Numbered from the stretch's first letter, positions 1 to 8,541 are shown. The stretch: 64,000 nt of DNA from Bradyrhizobiaceae bacterium PARB1 (GCA_002256345.1 NKIY01000002.1:1030736-1094735), one strand, 5' to 3'. Notes: a model not told the origin generated them from the sequence alone. Numbers and translations are program-made.

Positions 1-963
1 ACGGCCACCGACGAGGTGGCAGCCATGGCCCGCGCCGTCGAAGTGTTTCGCCAGAACGCCATCGCCAAGCGCGAGGCGGAAAACGAGCTGCGTGCCGCCA
101 AGGAAAAAGCCGAGAGCGCACTGCTCGAACTCAATACGGCCCAGCAGAACCTGATCGACGCGGAACGACTCGCCGCGCTCGGCGGCCTCGTCGCCGGTGT
201 TGCTCATGAGGTCAACAACCCGATCGGCATCAGCCTCACGGTGGCATCGAGCTTCGCCCGCCGCGCCGAGATGTTCGATGCCGAATTGCGCTCGAAAGTA
301 CCGCTGAAGCGCTCGCAGCTCGAGGATTTCGTCAGAACGTCGCAGGATGCAGCGCAGCAATTGGTGGCCAACCTGCATCGCGCCGGCGACCTCATCCAGT
401 CCTTCAAGCAGGTGGCGGTGGACCGTTCCCATGCCGAACGCCGCCAGTTCAGCCTCAGCGAGGCCACCGACCAGATCATCGCCAGTCTGCGGCCGGTGCT
501 GAAGAAGGCGCCGATCACGATTTCCGTAGACGTGCCCAACGGCCTGCTGGTGGATGGCTATCCCGGTTCCTACGGCCAGATCCTGACCAACCTGTTCCTT
601 AACGCCGCCAACCATGCGTTCCCGGACGGACAGCCGGGAATCATCTCGATCGCCGCCAAGCCGCGCGGCGCCGACGACATCGAGATCAGTTTCACGGACA
701 ATGGTGTCGGCATGAGCTCTGACGTACAACGGCAGGCATTCGATCCATTCTTTACCACGCGCCGCAATGACGGCGGCACGGGCCTCGGCCTGCATATTGT
801 TTACAACCTGGTCACCCAACAGTTGGGCGGCCGCATGATGTTGGAGTCCCGTCTGGGACAAGGCACGACATTTCGCATTATCATGCCGCGGAGCGCCACC
901 GGCGCCGTCGGCGCATTTGACGGAACGACACAATGGCCGACCAGGACGATGTCCTCCACCTGA
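1..963 (+). CDS. Sensor histidine kinase, 3' part (5' end outside window)
   Basis: The reading frame is open from the first base, so this is the C-terminal part of a larger kinase. The visible protein begins with what looks like the end of a HAMP linker (DEVAAMARAVEVFRQNA), runs through a coiled coil, and then has an H-box (VAGVAHEVNNPIG) with the phospho-accepting His near residue 66 of the visible part. An N-box (LFLNAANHAF) and G-boxes (DNGVGM, GTGLGLHIV) of the ATPase domain follow. It is likely membrane-bound, with its sensor domain upstream of the window. Its end overlaps the next gene by 31 bp, indicating an operon with a hybrid receiver-kinase and an OmpR regulator. The ligand cannot be inferred. 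Confidence 0.9.
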   Translation, partial: TATDEVAAMARAVEVFRQNAIAKREAENELRAAKEKAESALLELNTAQQNLIDAERLAALGGLVAGVAHEVNNPIGISLTVASSFARRAEMFDAELRSKVPLKRSQLEDFVRTSQDAAQQLVANLHRAGDLIQSFKQVAVDRSHAERRQFSLSEATDQIIASLRPVLKKAPITISVDVPNGLLVDGYPGSYGQILTNLFLNAANHAFPDGQPGIISIAAKPRGADDIEISFTDNGVGMSSDVQRQAFDPFFTTRRNDGGTGLGLHIVYNLVTQQLGGRMMLESRLGQGTTFRIIMPRSATGAVGAFDGTTQWPTRTMSST

Positions 964-2687
964 TCGAAGACGACGGCGAGGCGCCGGGCGAGTCCCATGC
1001 CCGCAAGTGGAAGATCGCCGTCATCGACGACGACCAGGCGGTGCATGAAGGCACGCGCTTTGCGCTCAGCGACTATACGCTGAACGGACAGACGCTGGAG
1101 ATCCTCTCGGCCTATTCCGCCGCCGAAGGCCGCGTGCTGATGCGTCAGCATCCCGATGTCGCCGCGGTGCTGCTCGACGTCATCATGGAAACCGACGACG
1201 CCGGTCTCGCCCTCGTCGAATATATCCGCAACGAGCTGCACAACGAGACCGTCCGCATCATCCTGCGCACCGGCCAGCCCGGCCAGGCACCGGAACGCCG
1301 CGTCATCGTCGATTACGATATCAACGACTACAAGGCGAAAACCGAACTCACCGCCGACAAGCTGTTCACGTCGCTGACTGCAGCCCTGCGCAGCTATCAG
1401 CAGCTCGAGCGCATGGTGCAGACCCGGCGCGGGCTCGAGATCATTCTCGATGCAGCTTCGACGCTGTACGACTTCCGCTCCATGCAGCGGCTCGCCGAAG
1501 GCGTGCTGACTCAGATCGCTTCACTGCTCAATGTGGATTGTGCAGGAATCCTCGTGCTCCGCGACGGCGGCAGTACCCAGGAAGACTTTGCGGTACTGGC
1601 CGGCTCCGGCTGCTACAGCCGATTCATCGGCTGTCCGACGCCGGACTCGCTCGATTCCGATCTTCGACAGATGGTCGAAGATGCCTTCCGCCGCCGCAAG
1701 CATGATTTCGACGATCACCGCACCGTGCTCTATGTCCGCACCGGCTCTGGCCGCGAAGTGGTCGTGCTGCTGCAGGCCGAGCGTGAACTGTCCGAGACTG
1801 ATCGTGCGCTGGTGGAGATTTTCGGCAGCCGGCTTTCGATCGCCTTCGACAATGTGATCCTCTATCATCAGCTTCAGGCTGCCAATACCCAACTTGAGGA
1901 TCGTGTGACCCAGCGCACCCGCGCGCTGATCCAGGCCAATCGTCGCCTCTCGACCCAGTGGCTACGGCTGCAGCGCGCCAATGGCTTCAAGAACGAAATT
2001 CTCGGCACCGTCGCCCATGACCTGAAAAATCCTCTCGGTGTCATTCTCGGCCGCACCGAAATGCTCACCGAACTGATTGCCGCCGGGTCGGCAAAAGAAG
2101 GCATCGCCACGCAGATCGATCATATCCGCGATGCCACCAAGCGCCTGACCGCCATGGTGGATCACCTGATCTCCGACGCCATGGCCGATGCTTTTGACAT
2201 CACCATCCGCCGCGAGCCGGTCGATTTGTCCGCGCTGGTCAGCGATGTGGCCGAGGCCAATCGTCCGTCTGCCGTCAACAAGCAGCAGCAGATCATGGTG
2301 TCGGCGCCGGGCCACTCCGACCTCACCATGTGCGACGCCGACCGCATACGCGAGGCAATCGACAATCTCGTCAGCAACGCGATCAAATATTCACCGATCG
2401 GCGGCAAGATCGACATTCTCATCAATGGCGACGCCAACCGCGTCCGCATCAGCGTCAGCGATGAAGGCGCCGGTCTCTCCCCGGAAGATCTCGACCGCCT
2501 GTTCGGCCGCTTCCAGCGCCTCTCCGCCAAGCCGACCGGCGGCGAAAGCTCGACCGGCCTCGGCCTCTCCATCGTCAAGCGCATCATCGACATGCATGGC
2601 GGCGAAGTCACCGCCGACAGTGCCGGCCCCGGTCAGGGCGCCACGTTTACGATCATGCTGCCGGCGGCGATCGAGGCTCAGCTATGA
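933..2687 (+). CDS. Hybrid protein: receiver domain, DUF3369-like domain, histidine kinase
   Basis: 584 residues. An N-terminal receiver (about residues 25-155) has the acidic pocket IDDD, a phospho-accepting Asp in VLLDVIMETDDAG and a Lys in DYKAKTEL. A DUF3369-like, GAF-type sensory region (about 170-320) follows, then a coiled coil, then a HisKA/HATPase pair with H-box VAHDLKNPLG, N-box DNLVSNAIKYSP and G-boxes DEGAGLS and STGLGLSIV. No membrane segment is seen, so it should be cytoplasmic. Receiver before kinase means it could accept phosphate from the upstream kinase and then act on the downstream OmpR regulator, which is inference. Start ATG 933 lies inside the upstream gene, and its stop overlaps the next start by 4 bp (ATGA), a coupled arrangement. 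Confidence 0.9.
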   Translation: MADQDDVLHLIEDDGEAPGESHARKWKIAVIDDDQAVHEGTRFALSDYTLNGQTLEILSAYSAAEGRVLMRQHPDVAAVLLDVIMETDDAGLALVEYIRNELHNETVRIILRTGQPGQAPERRVIVDYDINDYKAKTELTADKLFTSLTAALRSYQQLERMVQTRRGLEIILDAASTLYDFRSMQRLAEGVLTQIASLLNVDCAGILVLRDGGSTQEDFAVLAGSGCYSRFIGCPTPDSLDSDLRQMVEDAFRRRKHDFDDHRTVLYVRTGSGREVVVLLQAERELSETDRALVEIFGSRLSIAFDNVILYHQLQAANTQLEDRVTQRTRALIQANRRLSTQWLRLQRANGFKNEILGTVAHDLKNPLGVILGRTEMLTELIAAGSAKEGIATQIDHIRDATKRLTAMVDHLISDAMADAFDITIRREPVDLSALVSDVAEANRPSAVNKQQQIMVSAPGHSDLTMCDADRIREAIDNLVSNAIKYSPIGGKIDILINGDANRVRISVSDEGAGLSPEDLDRLFGRFQRLSAKPTGGESSTGLGLSIVKRIIDMHGGEVTADSAGPGQGATFTIMLPAAIEAQL

Positions 2688-3418
2688 GCGCAAATCCGCA
2701 TATCATCGTCGTGGACGATGAAGCGCCCGCCCGCGAGATGGTCGGCGACTATCTCAAGATGCACGGTTTCACCGTCACCTTATGCGACGGCGGCAAGAGC
2801 CTGCGCAGCGAGATCGAGACCAAGGTGCCGGATCTCGTGGTGCTCGACCTCAACATGCCCGAGGAAGATGGACTCTCGATCATTCGTGATCTCAAGAGCC
2901 GCACCAATGTGCCGGTGATCATGCTGACGGCCACGGCGAGTCCGATCGATCGTGTCGTCGGCCTCGAGCTCGGCGCCGATGACTACATCGCGAAACCATG
3001 TGAACTGCGCGAGTTGATGGCGCGCATCCGCTCGGTGCTGCGCCGAAGCGTTCCATCGCAAAAGGCGGCCGAGGCTGCGCCAGCGACGAATTCGAAAAAT
3101 CATCTCGTTCGCTTCGGCACTAAATGGCTAGACCTTGAAGCCCAGGCGCTGCGCGACGAGGAAGGCAACGAGCATCCGCTCACGGCGTCTGAATTCGGCC
3201 TGCTGAAAGTGTTCGCCGCCAATCCGAAGCGCGTGCTGTCACGCGAGCGGCTGCTCGAACTCGCCAACGCCCGGGATGCCGAAGCCTTCGACCGCGCCGT
3301 TGACCTCCGCATCATGCGCATCCGCCGCAAGATCGAACCGGATCCGGCAAAGCCCGCCGTCATCCGCACCATTCGCGGCGGCGGTTATCTTTTCTCGCCC
3401 GTCGGAGAGAAGGCGTAG
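2684..3418 (+). CDS. OmpR/PhoB-family response regulator
   Basis: 244 residues. The receiver domain (about 1-125) has VVDDE, the phosphorylation Asp in VLDLNMPEEDG, the Thr in MLTATAS and the Lys in YIAKPCELREL. The C-terminal winged-helix effector (about 145-240) has LTASEFGLLKVF and the recognition-helix region RAVDLRIMRIRRKIE, ending RTIRGGGYLF, typical of DNA-binding OmpR regulators. It overlaps the preceding hybrid kinase by 4 bp and is the likely output of this three-gene phosphorelay. Targets are unknown. The following 220 bp lead to an ECF sigma gene on the same strand. Confidence 0.95.
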   Translation: MSANPHIIVVDDEAPAREMVGDYLKMHGFTVTLCDGGKSLRSEIETKVPDLVVLDLNMPEEDGLSIIRDLKSRTNVPVIMLTATASPIDRVVGLELGADDYIAKPCELRELMARIRSVLRRSVPSQKAAEAAPATNSKNHLVRFGTKWLDLEAQALRDEEGNEHPLTASEFGLLKVFAANPKRVLSRERLLELANARDAEAFDRAVDLRIMRIRRKIEPDPAKPAVIRTIRGGGYLFSPVGEKA

Positions 3419-3638
3419 CTTGTTTCACCTCTCCCTGGCGGGAACAGGAAAAATCGCTATCTCCTTAAAATTACTCAACTTTCACTCCCGAATGTTTCGT
3501 CGCGCTGGCCGCGACGAAACAAAACTCCCTTACCACGAAACCATTTTCCGCTTTTCAAGCCGCTATCCTGAAACCGGCAATCCTTAACAACTGGCCTTAA
3601 CGAAACGCCCATCACCGACGTTTCATCGGGAGCCAGCC

Positions 3639-4250
3639 ATGTCGAACGTCATCGCCATCAATGCCGCGGGTCGCCAGGGGATCATCACCGCCCGCGCCAC
3701 CACGGACGAGATGTTGCTGGAAGGGATCGCCGCAGGCGACCGCCACGCGATGCACGCGCTCTATGCCCGGCACAATGTGCGGGTCTACCGCTTCGTACTG
3801 CGCATGCTGCGCGACGTCACTGCAACGGAAGATCTGGTCAGCCAGGTGTTCCTCGATGTGTGGCGCACGGCCAGTCAGTTCGAGGGCCGCTCGCAGGTTT
3901 CAACCTGGCTGTTGTCGATTGCGCGCTTCAAAGCGCTCACCGCGCTGCGTCATCGCAAATATGAGGATATCGACCAGGACGAGGTGATGGAGGTCGCCGA
4001 CAGCGCCGACACGCCGGAAGCCTCGCTGGACCGCAGCCGCACCAGCGAAATCCTGCGTGCCTGCGTGGCGAAACTGTCGCCGGCCCATCGCGAGATCGTC
4101 AATCTCGTCTATTATCACGAGAAGTCGGTGGACGAGGTCGCAGGCATCGTCGGCATTCCCGCCTCCACCGTGAAGACCCGCATGTTCTATGCCCGCAAGC
4201 AGCTCGCCGATCTCCTGAAGACCGCCGGCATCGACAGTATCGCTGCGTAA
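3639..4250 (+). CDS. ECF-family RNA polymerase sigma factor (sigma-70 group 4)
   Basis: 203 residues. Region 2 (about 35-105) includes RHNVRVYRFVLRMLRD, TEDLVSQVFLDVW and the -10-recognition part FEGRSQVSTWLLSIARFKAL. Region 4 (about 135-190) includes LSPAHREIVNLVYYHEKSV and a helix-turn-helix ending IPASTVKTRMFYARKQL. Start ATG 3639 has a GGGAG site 7 bases upstream. No anti-sigma gene follows: a strong terminator starts 33 bp after the stop and the next gene encodes a CcdA-like membrane protein, so this sigma factor is a single-gene unit. How its activity is controlled is not visible here. The upstream phosphorelay is a possible link by proximity only. Confidence 0.92.
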   Translation: MSNVIAINAAGRQGIITARATTDEMLLEGIAAGDRHAMHALYARHNVRVYRFVLRMLRDVTATEDLVSQVFLDVWRTASQFEGRSQVSTWLLSIARFKALTALRHRKYEDIDQDEVMEVADSADTPEASLDRSRTSEILRACVAKLSPAHREIVNLVYYHEKSVDEVAGIVGIPASTVKTRMFYARKQLADLLKTAGIDSIAA

Positions 4251-4282
4251 ACGCATTTCTCCCGCGACTGCAAACCTCCACG

Positions 4283-4320
4283 ACCCGGACAGGATGCCAC
4301 CCTGCTCCGGGTTTTTCTTT
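4283..4320 (+). terminator. Rho-independent terminator after the ECF sigma gene
   Basis: ACCCGGA-CAGG pairs with CCTG-c-TCCGGGT around a short loop (one bulged base), directly followed by TTTTTCTTT. It lies 33 bp past the sigma-factor stop. The 190 bp from here to the CcdA-like gene show no further gene. Confidence 0.85.
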
Positions 4321-4511
4321 GCCCTCGCTTAGTCAAATCATCATTCCCCGATGGACCATGTCAGCTAATCCATAATTCCTCAGCGTTGCTGCCGACGCGC
4401 TTTCACGAACACGTGACGCGCGCGCCGTAACATCGGGCCGGCATTCGACGAAGACCCATCAAACGCCCGTCATCGCTTTGTGCGTGACGGTCGCGCCGAA
4501 GGGAAACGCCG

Positions 4512-5201
4512 ATGTTGAATCTGCTTCTCGCCGCCCTGGCCGGCATCGTGACCATCGCTACGCCCTGCACATTGCCCGTGCTGCCGATCCTCCTCGGATC
4601 ATCCATGGGCCAAACCGGCCGGATCCGCCCGGCACTGATCGCATTCGGCTTCGTCATATCGTTCTCGGCCGTCGCATTGCTGCTCGGCGGCCTGACAGAA
4701 CTGTTCGACTTCGATCCGAACGTCCTGCGCATGGCGGCAGCGGTGCTACTGCTCGGCTTCGGCTTGTTGATGATCTTTCCCGCCCCGTTCGAGCGGATCG
4801 CCGGCCCGGTTGGCAAGCTTATCAACGGTTCGGCGGCGACCGACTTCAGCAATCTCGGCGGCTTCGTCCTAGGCACGACGCTCGGCCTTGTATGGACGCC
4901 ATGCGCCGGACCGGTGCTCGGCTCGATCCTTACCATCATCGCCACATCGAAAGACATCACCTGGGCGAGCGTGCTGCTGATCGCCTACACGATCGGCGCG
5001 GCGATCCCGATGCTCCTCATCGCCTATGGGGGACAGGCCGTGACGACACGCATCCGCAGCCTCGCCCGCATCACGCCGCGACTGCAGCAAGCGTTCGGTG
5101 TCGTAGTGATCGGCTTCGCGATCGCCTCCTACTTCCAATACGACACGCTGATCGTCGCCTGGCTGACAGGCTTCTATCCCACCGGCCAGCTCGGCCTCTA
5201 G
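4512..5201 (+). CDS. CcdA-like cytochrome c biogenesis / thiol-disulfide transmembrane protein
   Basis: 229 residues with about six membrane segments. Two proline-cysteine motifs mark the DsbD/CcdA family: TPCTLPVLP in the first segment and WTPCAGPVLGS in the fourth. Such proteins move electrons from cytoplasmic thioredoxin across the inner membrane to periplasmic thiol proteins, supporting haem attachment or disulfide reduction. The gene ends 28 bp before a secreted thioredoxin-like protein, its probable periplasmic partner. The cytochrome bd genes lie just downstream. Start ATG 4512 follows a weak AAGGGAAA site. Confidence 0.88.
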   Translation: MLNLLLAALAGIVTIATPCTLPVLPILLGSSMGQTGRIRPALIAFGFVISFSAVALLLGGLTELFDFDPNVLRMAAAVLLLGFGLLMIFPAPFERIAGPVGKLINGSAATDFSNLGGFVLGTTLGLVWTPCAGPVLGSILTIIATSKDITWASVLLIAYTIGAAIPMLLIAYGGQAVTTRIRSLARITPRLQQAFGVVVIGFAIASYFQYDTLIVAWLTGFYPTGQLGL

Positions 5202-5229
5202 TTAGGCCCTCAACCCCACGGAGATTGCC

Positions 5230-5781
5230 GTGACGATACGATCATTTGCGATATCGGCCTCACTGATAGCGCTGTGTATAGTCGGCGGCATCGCGCCCGG
5301 CATCGGCGGCGAAGCGGCGGCGTTGCAGCTGGCGGCCGTGCAAGGCAGCGCACCGAATTTCACCGGCATCAGCAACTGGTTCAATTCGCCGCCGCTCGAC
5401 ATCACCAGGCTCCGCGGCAAGGTCGTGCTGGTGGATTTCTGGACCTATGGCTGCATCAACTGCGTCAACACACTGCCGCATGTCACCGCGCTGCATGCCA
5501 AATACAAAGATCGCGGCCTTGTCATCGTCGGCGTTCACACCCCGGAATTCCCGTTCGAGCGCTCGGCGGGCAATGTGCAAGCCGCGCTCAAGCGCCATGG
5601 CATCACTTATCCGGTGGCGCAGGATAACGATTCCAGGACCTGGAATGCCTACAGCAACCGTTACTGGCCGGCGCAATACATCGTCGATCAGCGTGGACAA
5701 ATTGTCTACCAGCATGACGGCGAAGGTCAGTACGAGCAGATGGACAACATTATCAATACGTTGCTGAGATCAAGCAGCTGA
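5230..5781 (+). CDS. Exported thioredoxin-like (redoxin/TlpA-type) protein
   Basis: 183 residues. An N-terminal hydrophobic signal or anchor (about 1-33) precedes a thioredoxin fold with active site WTYGCINCVNTLPH, a CxxC of the CINC type found in DipZ/redoxin-like proteins. It also has VGVHTPEFPFE and a late region RYWPAQYIVDQRGQIVY carrying the cis-proline-like segment. Translation starts at GTG 5230 behind CGGAG. It follows the CcdA-like gene closely, so the pair probably forms a membrane-to-periplasm thiol reduction route. This is inferred from family and adjacency; the final substrate is not shown. Confidence 0.88.
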   Translation: MTIRSFAISASLIALCIVGGIAPGIGGEAAALQLAAVQGSAPNFTGISNWFNSPPLDITRLRGKVVLVDFWTYGCINCVNTLPHVTALHAKYKDRGLVIVGVHTPEFPFERSAGNVQAALKRHGITYPVAQDNDSRTWNAYSNRYWPAQYIVDQRGQIVYQHDGEGQYEQMDNIINTLLRSSS

Positions 5782-5828
5782 TCGATCGAACCAGCGTGTA
5801 GTAGGATCAACGATAGCGTCGTGATAAC

Positions 5829-5857
5829 ATCCGTCCAGCTACAAAAACTGGACGGAT
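5829..5857 (+). promoter_or_regulatory. Perfect 10-bp inverted repeat covering the cydA ribosome-binding site
   Basis: ATCCGTCCAG (5829-5838) and CTGGACGGAT (5848-5857) are exact inverted copies separated by 9 A-rich bases. The right arm ends 3 bases before the cydA ATG at 5861. The only plausible Shine-Dalgarno sequence, GGACGG (5850-5855), lies inside that arm, so the mRNA hairpin would hide it. The palindrome could also be a repressor operator. Seen in sequence; function inferred. Confidence 0.6.
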
Positions 5858-5860
5858 ATT

Positions 5861-7270
5861 ATGTTCGAAGGCTTTGACGCGGTCATCCTTGCCCGTGCGC
5901 AATTCGCGTTCACGATGTCGTTTCACATCATCTTTCCAGCATTCTCGATCGGGCTTGCAAGCTATCTCGCTGTACTCGAAGCGCTGTGGCTATGGACCGG
6001 ACGCGAAGTCTTCATCAACCTGTTCAACTACTGGCTCAAGATCTTCGCCGTTGCTTTTGGCATGGGTGTCGTTTCCGGCATCGTGATGTCGTACCAATTC
6101 GGCACCAACTGGTCGTCCTTCTCCGACAAAGCGGGACCGATTATCGGTCCATTGATGGCTTATGAGGTGCTGACCGCCTTTTTCCTCGAGGCCGGCTTTC
6201 TCGGTGTCATGCTGTTCGGACTTCAACGCGTAGGACCCAGGCTGCATTTTCTCGCAACGCTGATGGTTGCGATCGGAACGCTGATCTCGGCATTCTGGAT
6301 CCTGTCGGCGAATTCCTGGATGCAGACGCCGACGGGTTACAGCATCAATGAAGCCGGCCAGTTCGTTGCCGCCGATTGGTGGAAGGTGATCTTCAACCCG
6401 TCCTTCCCTTATCGTCTGGTGCATATGGTTCTTGCCGCCTATCTCACGACCGCATTCGTCGTGGGCGCAGTCGGCGCCTATCACCTGTTGAAAAATGAAT
6501 ATCTGCCCGGCCCGCGCGTGATGTTCTCGATGGCCATGTGGATGGCGACGATCGTTGCGCCACTGCAAATTCTGGTGGGCGACCAGCACGGCCTCAACAC
6601 GCTGGAGCATCAACCGACCAAGATCATGGCCATGGAAGGCCATTTCGACAGTCACCCCCATGGCGCCCCGCTCATCCTGTTTGGCATTCCGAGCCAGGCC
6701 GAAGCAAAGGTGAACTACGCCATCGAGATACCGAAGCTCGGATCGCTGATCCTGAAGCACGATCCGAATGCCCCGATGGCCGGCCTCGACACCGTTCCGC
6801 GCGAGAACTGGCCGCCAGTGCCGATCACCTTCTGGTCGTTTCGCATCATGGTCGGCATCGGCGTGCTGATGCTTGGACTGGGGCTGCTCAGCCTCGTCAT
6901 GCGCTTTCGCCGCACATTCTATCAGTCGCGATTGCTGCATATCTTCGCCTTGGCGATGGGCCCGTCAGGCTTCATTGCCGTGCTGGCCGGCTGGGTGACC
7001 ACGGAAACCGGACGGCAGCCATTCACGGTGTTCGGCCTGCTGCGGACAAGCGACTCGGTGTCGCCGCTCGCGGCACCAGCAGTCGCATGGTCCTTGATCG
7101 CATTTGCCATCGTCTATTTCGCAGTCTTCGCCGCCGGTACGATCTATCTGCTGCGACTGATGGCGGCGCCGCCGCATCATGACGAGCAAGGGCCCGCCGG
7201 CAACGTCCCGAGCCGCGCAGCGGGCGTCACGCCGGCGATCGGCGCAACCGTGGTCGGGGGCGCGTCATGA
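5861..7270 (+). CDS. cydA: Cytochrome bd-type quinol oxidase subunit I (CioA/CydA)
   Basis: 469 residues with about nine membrane segments. The haem-ligand His lies near the N-terminus in ARAQFAFTMSFHIIFPAFSI, with the family motif region VSGIVMSYQFGTNW and quinol-loop motifs around residues 250-330 (GDQHGLNTLEHQPTKIMAMEG). The short Q-loop is typical of the cyanide-insensitive CIO branch. This subunit oxidises quinol and reduces O2 to water at high affinity in the inner membrane. It overlaps cydB by 4 bp (ATGA) and sits at the head of a cydAB-DUF2474 operon behind a hairpin over its start region. The C-terminal tail is hydrophilic and poorly conserved. Confidence 0.96.
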   Translation: MFEGFDAVILARAQFAFTMSFHIIFPAFSIGLASYLAVLEALWLWTGREVFINLFNYWLKIFAVAFGMGVVSGIVMSYQFGTNWSSFSDKAGPIIGPLMAYEVLTAFFLEAGFLGVMLFGLQRVGPRLHFLATLMVAIGTLISAFWILSANSWMQTPTGYSINEAGQFVAADWWKVIFNPSFPYRLVHMVLAAYLTTAFVVGAVGAYHLLKNEYLPGPRVMFSMAMWMATIVAPLQILVGDQHGLNTLEHQPTKIMAMEGHFDSHPHGAPLILFGIPSQAEAKVNYAIEIPKLGSLILKHDPNAPMAGLDTVPRENWPPVPITFWSFRIMVGIGVLMLGLGLLSLVMRFRRTFYQSRLLHIFALAMGPSGFIAVLAGWVTTETGRQPFTVFGLLRTSDSVSPLAAPAVAWSLIAFAIVYFAVFAAGTIYLLRLMAAPPHHDEQGPAGNVPSRAAGVTPAIGATVVGGAS

Positions 7271-8268
7271 TCGATATCGCTGTCATCTGGGCCTTCATCA
7301 TCGCTTTCGCCGTTTTCGTTTATGTGGTGATGGATGGTTTCGACCTCGGCATTGGCCTGCTGTTTCCACTGTTTCCACGCAAGGAAGACCGTGACGTCAT
7401 CATGAACTCGGTCGCCCCGGTCTGGGACGGCAACGAGACCTGGCTGGTGCTCGGCGGCGGCGGGCTGATGGCTGCGTTTCCGCTGGCCTATGCGGTTCTG
7501 ATGCCCGCTTTATACACGCCCATGATCGTGATGCTGCTGGGCCTCGTGTTTCGCGGCGTAGCCTTCGAGTTTCGCTGGCGCACCACGCGTGAACGCAATC
7601 TGTGGGACATCGCTTTTGCCGGAGGCTCGTTGCTCGCCACGCTAGCGCAGGGCGTAGCGCTCGGCGCTATCCTGCAAGGCGTGATCGTCAATGGCCGCCA
7701 TTACGGGGGCGGCTGGTGGGACTGGCTGACGCCCTTCAGCATCCTCACCGGCGTGGCGCTGGTGATCGGATACTCCCTGCTCGGAGCCACTTGGTTGATC
7801 ATGAAGACCGAAGGCCCGTTGCGCGACAAGGCTTATCGCCTCGGCTGGTGGCTGCTGGCTGCGATGCTCATCGCCATCGGCATCGTCAGCCTCGCAACGC
7901 CGTTCCTCGACGCCACTTATGCCCGGCGCTGGTTCGCCTGGCCGAACATGATCCTGACCGCACCGGTGCCGATCGCTGTCGCAGCGGTCTCGGCCCTGTT
8001 GATACGCAGTCTCGCCGCAAGGCAGGACTACCGGCCGTTCTTCTACACGCTGATGCTTTTCGCGCTGTGCTATGTCGGGCTCGGCGTCGGCATGTGGCCT
8101 TATATCGTACCGCACAGCATCACCATCTGGCAGGCCGCCGCGCCCGACAATAGCCTGCATTTCATGAGTTACGGCGTCGCGATCCTGGTCCCGCTGATCC
8201 TGGGTTATACTGGCTGGGCCTATTATGTTTTTCGCGGCAAGGTTCGCGCCGGCGCAGGATATCACTGA
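7267..8268 (+). CDS. cydB: Cytochrome bd-type quinol oxidase subunit II (CioB/CydB)
   Basis: 333 residues, about eight membrane segments. The CydB hallmark VYVVMDGFDLGIGLLFP is near the N-terminus, followed by APVWDGNETWLVLGGGGLM and later GLGVGMWPYIVPHSITIW. It stabilises the di-haem site of subunit I. Its start overlaps the cydA stop (ATGA), and its stop overlaps by one base the start of a 44-residue DUF2474-type protein, so the three genes are translationally coupled. Confidence 0.96.
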   Translation: MIDIAVIWAFIIAFAVFVYVVMDGFDLGIGLLFPLFPRKEDRDVIMNSVAPVWDGNETWLVLGGGGLMAAFPLAYAVLMPALYTPMIVMLLGLVFRGVAFEFRWRTTRERNLWDIAFAGGSLLATLAQGVALGAILQGVIVNGRHYGGGWWDWLTPFSILTGVALVIGYSLLGATWLIMKTEGPLRDKAYRLGWWLLAAMLIAIGIVSLATPFLDATYARRWFAWPNMILTAPVPIAVAAVSALLIRSLAARQDYRPFFYTLMLFALCYVGLGVGMWPYIVPHSITIWQAAAPDNSLHFMSYGVAILVPLILGYTGWAYYVFRGKVRAGAGYH

Positions 8269-8402
8269 TGACGGCAGCGCCTCAGCAAAAGCCTCGTCCA
8301 CTGTCGCAGCGCTTGCTTTGGTTCGTGGCGCTATGGGTCAGTGGCGTCGCCAGCGTTACTGTCGTCAGCTTCATTTTGCGGCTCTGGATCGCGCCGAAGT
8401 AA
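8268..8402 (+). CDS. Small DUF2474-family membrane protein of the cyd operon (CydX-like position)
   Basis: A 44-residue protein starting at the ATG that shares one base with the cydB TGA stop. It begins MTAAPQQKPRPLSQRLLWFV and has one hydrophobic segment (WFVALWVSGVASVTVVSFIL) and a short basic end, ending in IAPK. Size, single membrane span and position match the DUF2474 proteins that follow cydAB in CIO-type operons. These are often compared with CydX, a small stabilising subunit. The function is inferred from operon position; the family assignment is by pattern. Confidence 0.8.
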   Translation: MTAAPQQKPRPLSQRLLWFVALWVSGVASVTVVSFILRLWIAPK

Positions 8403-8541
8403 CGTGCCCTTTAATCAAATCGTCACGACCTCTCCCGAGGATGCGCCGCAACCGCTCGCACCAGCCGCTGCGATTCGTGGGTTTCCGTACACCCGCGGCG
8501 ATGCTATGCACGAACGAACCGTCAAATCGGGAGATGCCGAA

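Noticed and set aside
3438..3470. GGAAC upstream of the ECF sigma gene as an EcfG promoter
   Set aside because: No CGTT at 16-17 bases spacing.
5782..5860. FNR/FixK-type box upstream of cydA
   Set aside because: No TTGA-N6-TCAA-like pair is present; only the hairpin stands out.
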